From contig OMIV01000115.1 in NCBI GenBank assembly GCA_900299185.1, positions 1 through 46,658 on the forward strand: a stretch of DNA of 46,658 nucleotides. Direction: 5' to 3'. The position numbers and the translations under genes are program-made. Positions 16,956 to 24,516 of this stretch are shown here, piece after piece. This DNA is from Planctomycetaceae bacterium. GTDB lineage: Bacteria > Planctomycetota > Planctomycetia > Planctomycetales > Planctomycetaceae. Numbering within the stretch: position 1 is the stretch's first letter; every line of letters starts with the position of its first letter. Under the pieces are notes generated by a model that was given only the letters and a program-made list of their open reading frames with translations, made no database searches and had not been told where the DNA came from.

Positions 16956-18254
16956 TTACTCTGTAAATGGCTGTTTTTCGTTATTTACTTGATCAATTCT
17001 CTTAATAGCCTCGCGATGGTGCCCCGAAAGAGTCTTTAGCCCTTCGTGATCGTAATATTCCGCCAGCATCGCGTGGGCCTCACGATGCATCGGGGATAGC
17101 TCAAGAGTTGATCGCAGCCATCCAGCACCATCTTTCTGAAAACCGAAAGCCATGAGATTCTTACCAATTGAGAAACGACTATCGGCGTCTTGGGGACTCT
17201 CTCTGGCTTGATCTAGGGCTGATCGAACTTTGTTGAACGCTTCGTCGGCGCGCTGCACATACTCTAAATGTGTTTTGGCTTCTGAGTTTCCTTCTGATGT
17301 AAGCACTTGAGCTAGCAAGTAGCGGAATTCGTAATCAGCGTTGTTCCTTGCCAATCTCGACTGAATGATCGACAACGCCTGCTTTGACTTTCCATCTTGG
17401 AAATACTCTCTGGCAAGTAACAGCTTAATCTCCCGATGATCCGGTTGTTTTTCGCAAAGTGATTCGAGCAGTGATTGTGATTCCTTCGAATGACCAGTTT
17501 CCGCGAGATACTTAGCGTACGCACTCCCCAATTCGACGTCTCCCGACGGGGGACTCTTAATTCTAGAAAGAACGGCTTCGGCCTTCTCGTAGTGATGTTG
17601 GGAAACAAACGTGATAAACAGTCTGCGAAGAATGTCTTCGCGGAGTGGAGCAGACGCTAACGCAGCTTCGTAATAATCGAGAGCAGCGACGTTGTTTCCC
17701 AATTGCTCTGCAATTTGACCTCTGATGTATTTTGGCTGTGGATCGGAAGGTGCATCGGCTTCCCATGCATCTAAGAGCTGCTGTGCGTCACCAAGCCGGT
17801 AATTCAGCAAGAGGCCGTTGATAAGTGCTTCGCAGATTTCAGCTGCATCATTGCTACCTTTCGATAGTGAGCGTCTCAGAATTGATTCTGATCGCAAAAG
17901 TTGTCCCGTCTGGGCTAGTGCGAGAGTTTTCTCACGTGCGATTAACTCGATAGATGCTCCATAGTCAGCTGCATCGCTAAGGTTGAGATGCATCTCGTCG
18001 AGGGAGCCCATTAAGCGGTTGACTCGAGCTTTTAACAGACTGACTTCCGATGAATGGGGGACAAGAAGGCTCAATTGGTCAAGCGACCATTTGGCTTGCG
18101 ACAGATTTCGATTCTCAATCGACTGAGCGACGAAACGATGCAATTGCCAAATGCTGGCCAGATAAAGGCAAAGACAGCAAATGCCGAAAAACAAAGCGTT
18201 TCTAAGCAATCTCGCTTGTCCGCGTGTTGACGGCTTCCGATTGGCGTCTTTCAT
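16956..18254 (-). CDS. Membrane-anchored TPR protein (second of a convergent pair)
   Basis: The minus-strand frame is open from 18461, but ATG 18254 (432 residues) is preferred because it puts a basic N terminus (MKDANRKPSTRGQARLLRN) directly before a transmembrane segment at about 16-38 (ALFFGICCLCLYLASIW). After that the sequence is helical repeats: LDQLSLLVPHSSEVSLLKAR, YIRGQIAEQLGNNVAALDYY, AYAKYLAETGHSKESQSLLE and MLAEYYDHEGL. The layout copies the neighbour at 15650, although the two are not obviously close in sequence. It is divergent from the DUF1559 gene at 18507. A scaffold or assembly role for the adjacent exported proteins is an inference from position only. Confidence 0.78.
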   Translation of the reverse strand: MKDANRKPSTRGQARLLRNALFFGICCLCLYLASIWQLHRFVAQSIENRNLSQAKWSLDQLSLLVPHSSEVSLLKARVNRLMGSLDEMHLNLSDAADYGASIELIAREKTLALAQTGQLLRSESILRRSLSKGSNDAAEICEALINGLLLNYRLGDAQQLLDAWEADAPSDPQPKYIRGQIAEQLGNNVAALDYYEAALASAPLREDILRRLFITFVSQHHYEKAEAVLSRIKSPPSGDVELGSAYAKYLAETGHSKESQSLLESLCEKQPDHREIKLLLAREYFQDGKSKQALSIIQSRLARNNADYEFRYLLAQVLTSEGNSEAKTHLEYVQRADEAFNKVRSALDQARESPQDADSRFSIGKNLMAFGFQKDGAGWLRSTLELSPMHREAHAMLAEYYDHEGLKTLSGHHREAIKRIDQVNNEKQPFTE

Positions 18255-18391
18255 AATTCTCGATGAATTCCGTAAGAATTGAGTGACATGAGCAACGACG
18301 ATGGGTAATCCTCTCGGCTTTTGGTTTGCAGTGCACTTAAAGTCACCACGCAAAAGCGACAAAGAGTAGTTCTTAACGTTCTCGAGATTCC

Positions 18392-18420
18392 TTGACACGT
18401 TTCGCGGTAGGATCAATCTT
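18392..18420 (+). promoter_or_regulatory. Possible -35/-10 pair for the DUF1559 run
   Basis: TTGACA at 18392-18397 is followed after 17 bases by AATCTT (18415-18420). The -35 match is perfect and the spacing ideal, but the -10 is poor. It lies in the 252-base divergent gap before the DUF1559 gene. Planctomycete promoters are not well known, so this is only a suggestion. Confidence 0.25.
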
Positions 18421-18506
18421 GGATTTTTTCGACTTCCAAGTGTAGTCATCTGTAAGTGCAATTCTGGCTGATTCGTCTCGGCTCGAACTTTTCTCAGGAG
18501 ATTACG

Positions 18507-19466
18507 ATGTTACGACAGAAGCATCGAGGATTCACACTAATCGAATTGCTCGTAGTGATTGCGATTATCGCTGTGCTTGTCGCCCTATTGCTTCCGGCGG
18601 TTCAATCTGCAAGAGAATCGGCACGCCGAAGTCAGTGTCGTAATAACCTTAAACAATATGGTCTCGGCTTGCTCTCCTACGAGGAAACGCACAAGCAGCT
18701 TCCAGGCGGCGGTAATAACTGGGCTGCTCCTCAGATCGGCTGGCAGGTTCAGATTCTACCATATATGGATCAAGCGACTCTGTACGAAAAGGTTGACATG
18801 AATTTGTCAGCAGCCTGGGATAGCTGCATGGATCCAGCTTGTTCCCGTCGTGCCAGACAGGTCAATGTTCCATACACGTTCTGTCCTTCAGATAGCGGAC
18901 AGAAAGGCGTTGACACAAATTGGGCTCAGACCAATTACTCCGGGAGTCTGGGTTCTCAACGAACACCCTCGAATGACGGCAATTGCAATAAATTCTTGAC
19001 CGCCGGCACCAACTATGAACCGACGAATGGAAACGCCGATCACGGAAATGATTTTTTTGGAAATAATATATCTGGTGCATTCGGACGTCTGAACCCCGGA
19101 TTCCCCTTGGCTGCCTTTACAGATGGAATGTCAAATACGGTATTGGTAGGCGAAATCATTCCAACGTGTAATGATCACACTGGCGGATGGTGGCTATATA
19201 ATGCGATGGGAAACGCCCATGCTTCGACGTCTGTGCCGATTAACATAATGACTACTTGCGATGGCGAACCCAATCCCGAGTTTCCGTCTTGCACGCCGAA
19301 AAGTAATTGGAATCTCTCCTGGGGATTTAGATCTCGTCACACAGGAGGAGCTCATTTCTTGCTAGGAGATGGAACCGTGCGATTCCTAAGTCAGAATATT
19401 GACTATCAAACCTATCAGCGTCTCGGTGGCAAACGAGATGGTCAGACCGTGTCCATACCTGAGTAA
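18507..19466 (+). CDS. DUF1559 protein with type IV prepilin-like leader
   Basis: Starting at ATG 18507 (CAGGAG at 18495-18500), the 319-residue product opens with RGFTLIELLVVIAIIAVLVA, the class III signal cut by prepilin peptidase after Gly, leaving an N-methylated hydrophobic helix. It then follows the DUF1559 pattern: LLPAVQSARESARRSQC, NNLKQYGLGLLSYE, VQILPYMDQATLYE, AAFTDGMSNTVLVGEI and the C-terminal FRSRHTGGAHFLLGDGTVRF. DUF1559 proteins are among the largest families in planctomycetes and are thought to be pseudopilin-like surface proteins, but their job is unknown. Several Cys residues (SCMDPAC, FCPSD, ATSC-like spacing near the end) could form disulfides. It heads a four-gene plus-strand run. 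Confidence 0.92.
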   Translation: MLRQKHRGFTLIELLVVIAIIAVLVALLLPAVQSARESARRSQCRNNLKQYGLGLLSYEETHKQLPGGGNNWAAPQIGWQVQILPYMDQATLYEKVDMNLSAAWDSCMDPACSRRARQVNVPYTFCPSDSGQKGVDTNWAQTNYSGSLGSQRTPSNDGNCNKFLTAGTNYEPTNGNADHGNDFFGNNISGAFGRLNPGFPLAAFTDGMSNTVLVGEIIPTCNDHTGGWWLYNAMGNAHASTSVPINIMTTCDGEPNPEFPSCTPKSNWNLSWGFRSRHTGGAHFLLGDGTVRFLSQNIDYQTYQRLGGKRDGQTVSIPE

Positions 19467-19532
19467 GAAGTTGAAACCGGTATAAATAGTCTGTGCCAAA
19501 CCTTTAACGCGATAGCGACGAGGAGAGCTAAA

Positions 19533-20009
19533 GTGGCAGTTAAAAATTGCATGGTTCGGACAATTCCGGCTTGGTTTTTGATTTTACTGCTTGGCTGTGG
19601 CGGTAGTGATGGTCCACAGTTGGCAGAGTGCTCTGGAAGCGTAGTGTTTAACGGCCAAGCGATTTCAAACGCAGATGTTACTTTTTTTGTGGACAAGTCT
19701 CCGATCGCAATTGGAACGACCGATTCGAGTGGAGCGTTTTCTCTCAAGACAGGATCACGCTCGGGTGCCCCTTTGGGAAAAGCGAAAGTGAGTATCTCCA
19801 AATCAGCCGAATCGGGAACGGTTGCTGGAGGAGCATCGATGAAGCCTGAAGAAATGCAGAAAATGCAAATGGCTGCGATGTCTCAGAAGAAGACATCCGG
19901 GAAATCTCCCATTCCGAGTCGGTACGCTGACCCTAAGAGTAGCAATTTGACAGTTGAGGTCACGGCAGACGCAAAAAAGAATGTGTATGACTTCCAACTG
20001 GTGGATTAG
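19533..20009 (+). CDS. Small lipoprotein with carboxypeptidase-regulatory-like fold
   Basis: A GTG at 19533 is taken as the start because AGGAG lies at 19521-19525; ATG 19551 is the alternative. The 158-residue product has a lipoprotein signal (FLILLLGCGGSDG, lipid-bearing Cys in LLLGC). The next 70 residues (CSGSVVFNGQAISNADVTFF, GTTDSSGAFSLKT, PLGKAKVSIS) look like the beta-sandwich of carboxypeptidase-regulatory-like domains, followed by a Met/Gln/Lys-rich segment. Lipoproteins of this type commonly follow DUF1559 genes in planctomycetes. Its last codons overlap the start of the next gene, which suggests coupled translation. Function unknown. Confidence 0.8.
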   Translation: MAVKNCMVRTIPAWFLILLLGCGGSDGPQLAECSGSVVFNGQAISNADVTFFVDKSPIAIGTTDSSGAFSLKTGSRSGAPLGKAKVSISKSAESGTVAGGASMKPEEMQKMQMAAMSQKKTSGKSPIPSRYADPKSSNLTVEVTADAKKNVYDFQLVD

Positions 20010-21531
20010 CGTCTGCACTTTTGCAAAGTTTGCGATAAGTCGTGTGCCACTTTGGTGTGTTTCTCTGCTGATATCCCCCCTGTTTTGTGGCGGTTGTGGA
20101 AATGATGTTTCAAAGCTAGCGAGCCCATCATACGAAGTCGAAGATGGCGACATAACTGCCCGTGTTGTATTGCTATGTGGAGCCTGTCACACAGTGCCAG
20201 ATCCCGCATCTTTTCCTAAAGATCAATGGTATCACGAAGTCCGCCAAGGGTTCGATTTTTATCTTGCATCTGGGCGCACAGATTTAGTTCTTCCGCCACT
20301 CAATGATGTTGTGACGTGGTTTCGGTCGCGTGCTCCTACAAATCTAACTTTGATGAGGTTTGCTTCCAGTGAAACCTCGGTTCGTTGGCATCGCGAGACG
20401 TTACGTGCTCCAAGCGTGAGGCATGTGTCGCATGTTGAGTTCGTAGCTGGTGTGAGAGCTCAGCTTATCATCAGCGATATGAAAGCTGATTCTGTCAGTC
20501 AGTTCGACTTTAGTTCGGGTCGGTTTGGTGTTTCCACGAACGTAAAAGCGTCAAGCCCTGCATGCGTTGCTATTACTGACTTAAATGGCGACGGAAAAGT
20601 CGACTATGTTGTGGCCGAACTCGGAACTTATTTACCCGGAGACCATAACTTCGGACGGGTAAGTTGGTTAAACGCTGCCGCAGACGGGACGTGGAAGCGA
20701 ACATCGCTACTAGAAGGCGTCGGACGAATTGCGGATGTTAGGCCTGCGGATATTGATAACGACGGCGATGTGGACCTACTGGTCGCGGAATTCGGGTGGC
20801 GTCGTACTGGTCGCATTTTGTTGTTGCGTCAGGAGTCCCAGATGTTCGATCAGCTCAGATTTCGGTTAGAAGTCTTGGACGAACGGCACGGTGCCATCCA
20901 CTTGCCGGTTGCTGACATTGACGCTGATGGTGACCTTGACTTCGTAGCGTTGGTGAGTCAGGAGTTTGAAGAGGTCGACGCGTTCCTGAATCTCGGAAAC
21001 GGGGTATTTGAGAGGCAGATTATACACCTGGCTGGGGATCCGTCTTTCGGTTCGAGCGGGATTCAATTAGTTGATTTTGATCGAGACGGTGACCTTGATG
21101 TTCTTTACACAAACGGTGATTCGCTCGATTCCAAATATATTAAGCCCTATCACGGAGTTCGGTGGTTGGAGAATACAGGCGATTTTCCATTCATATCACA
21201 TCAGATCGCTACCCTTCCCGGGGCCTCTCGTGCGATAGCAACAGACATTGATCGTGACGGAGATCTCGATGTAGTTGCTTCTGCATGGATTCCAGATGAT
21301 TTACGCAACTCGGAAGATCGCGAGGATCTATACGAATGTCTATTATGGTTTGAGCGGAAATCAGGGGAACATTTTGAGCGGCACGTAATGATAGAAACAC
21401 GACGCTTTGGATACCTCGCGATTGATGCCTCAGACTTCGATGGCGACGGAGACATTGACATCGTTGCTGGTTGGTTTGGCGGGCCGATTCAAGGTGATAC
21501 GGGGTCGGTCGATATTTTTTGGCAGCGATAG
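19981..21531 (+). CDS. Exported VCBS/FG-GAP protein with a c-type heme motif
   Basis: From ATG 19981 (19987 or TTG 19954 are alternatives; ribosome sites are weak) the product is 516 residues and overlaps the previous gene by 29 bases. The N terminus is hydrophobic (LWCVSLLISPLFCGGCGND), probably a lipoprotein signal. A CGACH motif (Cys66, Cys69, His70) in VVLLCGACHTVPDP is a covalent c-heme attachment site by pattern. The rest has six loops of the type DxDxDGDxDxxxA: DLNGDGKVDYV, DIDNDGDVDLLVAE, DIDADGDLDFVAL, DFDRDGDLDVLYT, DIDRDGDLDVVAS and DFDGDGDIDIVAG. These bind calcium in FG-GAP/VCBS propellers. A propeller carrying a heme segment suggests electron transfer or a redox-sensing surface role, but none is demonstrated. 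Confidence 0.82.
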   Translation: MCMTSNWWISVCTFAKFAISRVPLWCVSLLISPLFCGGCGNDVSKLASPSYEVEDGDITARVVLLCGACHTVPDPASFPKDQWYHEVRQGFDFYLASGRTDLVLPPLNDVVTWFRSRAPTNLTLMRFASSETSVRWHRETLRAPSVRHVSHVEFVAGVRAQLIISDMKADSVSQFDFSSGRFGVSTNVKASSPACVAITDLNGDGKVDYVVAELGTYLPGDHNFGRVSWLNAAADGTWKRTSLLEGVGRIADVRPADIDNDGDVDLLVAEFGWRRTGRILLLRQESQMFDQLRFRLEVLDERHGAIHLPVADIDADGDLDFVALVSQEFEEVDAFLNLGNGVFERQIIHLAGDPSFGSSGIQLVDFDRDGDLDVLYTNGDSLDSKYIKPYHGVRWLENTGDFPFISHQIATLPGASRAIATDIDRDGDLDVVASAWIPDDLRNSEDREDLYECLLWFERKSGEHFERHVMIETRRFGYLAIDASDFDGDGDIDIVAGWFGGPIQGDTGSVDIFWQR

Positions 21532-21651
21532 TCTGTTTTGCAACATTCGTCGCGGTTGATAATGACAGCACTCTTCAGGCTGACTAGCGGATTGTTTCGA
21601 TCACGCTCTTATTAGGTCGGTTCAAATCCGATTACGTCCAGCGAAGATCGA

Positions 21652-23472
21652 ATGTCATGGTGTTGCTTGGTGTTTTTGAGTTATTTTAAATGCGAGTCAG
21701 ACTTGGATAGTAATATAGCATCTCGCAGACATGCGCCGGTTCATTTGTGGTCGTCAAATTACTTTTTATTGGTTTTTCGCCTGATCGTAACATTGTTTTC
21801 ATTGTTGGTGTCCGGATGCGACGGAGATTTCGAGCGTGCGGAAAATACGACGGCGAAAACTTCTTCTTTGAAAGAAGGAACGCATTCAGAGACAAAATGT
21901 CGGATTCGTTTCGATGACGTTCTCAAATCAGGGGAAGCATTCACCTATCAAAACGGTGAGGAATCCAACAACTATGCAATACTGGAGTCGCTTGGAGGAG
22001 GGGTTGGGTTAGCTGATTTTGATTGTGATAGAATCTTAGACATTTTCTTGCCAGGTGGCGGTACATTTTCGAGTGATCGACAAATCATCGGGCTAAGTTC
22101 GAGCGTTCTTGTTGGTCTGGGAGAATGCCAATTTAGGAACGTAACTTCAGTTTCTCGAGCAGACTTGGCTGGTCGGTATTCGCATGGAGCGAATATTGGA
22201 GACTTTGATTGTGATGGATTCAGTGACGTAATCGTGACTGGCTATGGAGGTCTAACTCTCTGGAAAAACTGTGGTGACGGCACGTTTAATGATAGTACCT
22301 TGGCGTCTGGACTAAGTGATTCACTGTGGAGTAGCAGCTCTGCTTGGGGAGATCTCAATCTAGATGGAACTTTAGACCTATACGTTGCTCACTACGTCGA
22401 TTGGTCGTGGGAAAAAAATCCTCAGTGTTCGGGCGGGCCTGGAGGGCAGCGGGATGTTTGCCCGCCACGTCGTTTTGAGCCTTTGGCTGACACGGCTTAC
22501 ATATCAAACGGTGATGGGACCTTTCGAGACGGATCAGTTGAGCTAGGCTTGAGGCAGGACGGAAAAGGGCTCGGCGTTGTCATTGCTGATGTTGACCTCG
22601 ACGGAGACGCTGATATTTACGTTGGCAATGACACTGTCCCTAATTTCTTGTATCGCAACACCGGTGGGCGACTTGAGAACGTTGGGCTGATGAGCGGGAC
22701 GGCTCTAAGTGATCGAGGTACGCCAGACGGTAGTATGGGAGTGGATGTTGGCGACGTAAACGGAGATGGATTGCCAGATATTTGGGTTGCAAACTTCGAA
22801 TCTGAGAGTTTTGGCCTATATAGCAATCAGGGAAATGGGTTCTTCCAGCACAAGAGCCAGGCTATGGGGGTCACAGCAGTTGGGGCGTTGTTTGTAGGTT
22901 GGGGAACACTGCTCTTAGACTTAGATCGCGATGGAGACCTCGATGCGTTTTGTTCAAATGGGCATGTGATACGTCATCCAGTAAATGCTCCAATCAAACA
23001 ACATCCGTTAGTTTTTGAGAATGTTGAGTATCGACGATTTGTTAATGTTGCACCCACGGCCGGAAGTTATGCGGCAAGTACTCACAATGGACGCGGGTGT
23101 GCGGCTGGCGACCTTGATGAGGATGGTCGAATTGACCTCGTTGTTTCACGCTTGAACGAACCCATTGCGATCCTAAGAAATGTCACCGAAACGTCCAATT
23201 CATGGCTTTCGTTGAGGATGATCGGAACTCAGAGCAATCGTGATGCGATCACTGCAGTTGTCTACGCGAATTTGTCAGATGGCCGTAGAATTGTGACCCA
23301 GGTAAAGTCTGGGTCGAGTTATGCGTCTAGTAGCGATAAACGAGCTTTCTTAGGTCTAGGAGATAGCTCGATTGATAGCCTTGTTATTCATTGGCCATCA
23401 GGGCTGAAATCGCGATTCGTCAATCCTCGAATTAATTGTGAGATGTTTGCCATAGAAGGCAGTGGCTCTTGA
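21652..23472 (+). CDS. CRTAC1-type protein: FG-GAP propeller + ASPIC/UnbV domain
   Basis: The 606-residue frame starts at ATG 21652; the signal peptide actually seems to lie later (FRLIVTLFSLLVSGC, a lipobox), so the true start may be further in. Seven calcium-loop repeats follow: DFDCDRILDIF, DFDCDGFSDVIVT, DLNLDGTLDLYVA, DVDLDGDADIYVG, DVNGDGLPDIWVA, DLDRDGDLDAF and DLDEDGRIDLVVS. The C-terminal 75 residues (SWLSLRMIGTQSNRDAITA, GSSYASSSDKRAFLGLGD, LVIHWPSG) match the ASPIC/UnbV domain found with FG-GAP repeats in CRTAC1-like proteins. Such proteins are exported and probably adhesive or carbohydrate-binding; activity is unknown. The gap to the previous gene is 120 bases. Confidence 0.88.
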   Translation: MSWCCLVFLSYFKCESDLDSNIASRRHAPVHLWSSNYFLLVFRLIVTLFSLLVSGCDGDFERAENTTAKTSSLKEGTHSETKCRIRFDDVLKSGEAFTYQNGEESNNYAILESLGGGVGLADFDCDRILDIFLPGGGTFSSDRQIIGLSSSVLVGLGECQFRNVTSVSRADLAGRYSHGANIGDFDCDGFSDVIVTGYGGLTLWKNCGDGTFNDSTLASGLSDSLWSSSSAWGDLNLDGTLDLYVAHYVDWSWEKNPQCSGGPGGQRDVCPPRRFEPLADTAYISNGDGTFRDGSVELGLRQDGKGLGVVIADVDLDGDADIYVGNDTVPNFLYRNTGGRLENVGLMSGTALSDRGTPDGSMGVDVGDVNGDGLPDIWVANFESESFGLYSNQGNGFFQHKSQAMGVTAVGALFVGWGTLLLDLDRDGDLDAFCSNGHVIRHPVNAPIKQHPLVFENVEYRRFVNVAPTAGSYAASTHNGRGCAAGDLDEDGRIDLVVSRLNEPIAILRNVTETSNSWLSLRMIGTQSNRDAITAVVYANLSDGRRIVTQVKSGSSYASSSDKRAFLGLGDSSIDSLVIHWPSGLKSRFVNPRINCEMFAIEGSGS

Positions 23473-23799
23473 CGTCGCATAGCAGAAAAAACACACAAAT
23501 ATATATTATTAAGCGATGTTTTAAATATGGTCTGATCGCGTAGATTAGTTTGTTTGGTCATCTCCTAATCACGTCACTGTTTAATTCGAGATGCAATCTG
23601 GCAGCAGGTCGGGCATCGTGCCTTCGCGTCTCGCGAAGAGCCAGTCGGCATTTCCGGTGCCACAAGTCTTGTCTGTCGCAGCATCGTCGAGTCCCGTGCT
23701 GCCCGCGTTGAGTGTGCGCAACCCCGCTCCCGTGTGCGATAAACTCGCGACTCGCTAATCGAAAGATTGAGTGTTAGATCAATCTGAAGTCAGGTTTCG
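23473..23799. other. Gene-free, degenerate region
   Basis: About 330 bases with no convincing coding frame. The first 60 bases are strikingly AT-rich (around 23490-23530), the rest GC-richer and without recognisable structure. A fragment of the 50-base repeat (CGCGACTCGCTAA) is at 23746-23758. It leads into the broken FGE-like gene and may hold that gene's decayed 5' part. Confidence 0.5.
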
Positions 23800-24430
23800 C
23801 AAAGCACCGGCCTGAAGCGACCTTATTGGATAGGCCAGACAGAAGTGACTATTGCACAGTTTCGTCAATTCGTCGTTGACGCAAAGTACGAGACCGATGC
23901 GGAGAAGTCCGGCAGTTGGGGTTTGGAGAACAACAACTGAGCTCAGAGCCGAACGTATTGCTGTAAGAACTTAGGCGAGCATCCGGTCGTCGATGAGATG
24001 CCCGCCGTCAGCGTTACCTATCAAGATGCGACTGGATTTTGTGATTGGCCCACTCAACGCGATCAGCGGAAATATCGACTGCCGACAGAGGCCGAATGGG
24101 AATACGCCTGCAGGGCAAGGCAGTTGGAGCTGTGGTCGACGACGCCGTTCAACACGCGAATTGATGGGTATGCCGGGAATGCAGGGGGGGGGGCGAATTC
24201 ACAACGTCGCGAGCCGCTCGTTAGCGAATGGGTTTGGCCTGTTCGACATGCGCGGGAATGAATCGGAATGGTGCCTCGATGCCTTTGATCCCGAGAACTA
24301 CCGTCGCTCGCCCGTTGATAATCCGCCTGGCCCAAGCAGTGGCGAACTGCGAGTTCAGCGCGGTGGCATGTTTGGCTTCACCGCGAATCAGTTGCGGTTC
24401 ACGGCTCGTGACGCCCATCGGCAAAACTGA
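23800..24430 (+). pseudogene. Broken formylglycine-generating-enzyme-like gene (FGE-sulfatase/SUMF1 domain)
   Basis: Translation from about 23809 reads GLKRPYWIGQTEVTIAQF and continues through QFVVDAKYETDAEKSGSW, then hits an in-frame TGA at 23938-23940. The same frame resumes with NLGEHPVVDEMPAVSVTYQD and YRLPTEAEWEYACRARQ, the family's central signature. At a run of ten G bases (24184-24193) the frame shifts; the following frame gives NGFGLFDMRGNESEWCLDAF and ELRVQRGGMFGFTANQLRFT, ending at 24430. The domain order is that of the FGE-sulfatase family, which modifies sulfatases or acts as a binding fold. The stop, the frameshift and the missing N terminus indicate a dead gene. The G run could also be a sequencing slip, but the TGA would remain. 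Confidence 0.85.
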
Positions 24431-24516
24431 CCAACTCACGGTGCTTTTCGCGTGGTTTGCGAAATCAAGTCGTTCCGCGTGTGACTCTAAATCATCGCGC
24501 TTTGATGTCGCAGAAC

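Noticed and set aside
21616-21632. TpsiC-arm-like stem and loop (GTCGG-TTCAAAT-CCGAT) that could mark a tRNA
   Set aside because: The downstream bases would need GGACGTA about 60 bases upstream as the acceptor partner; it is absent, and no D or anticodon arm is visible.
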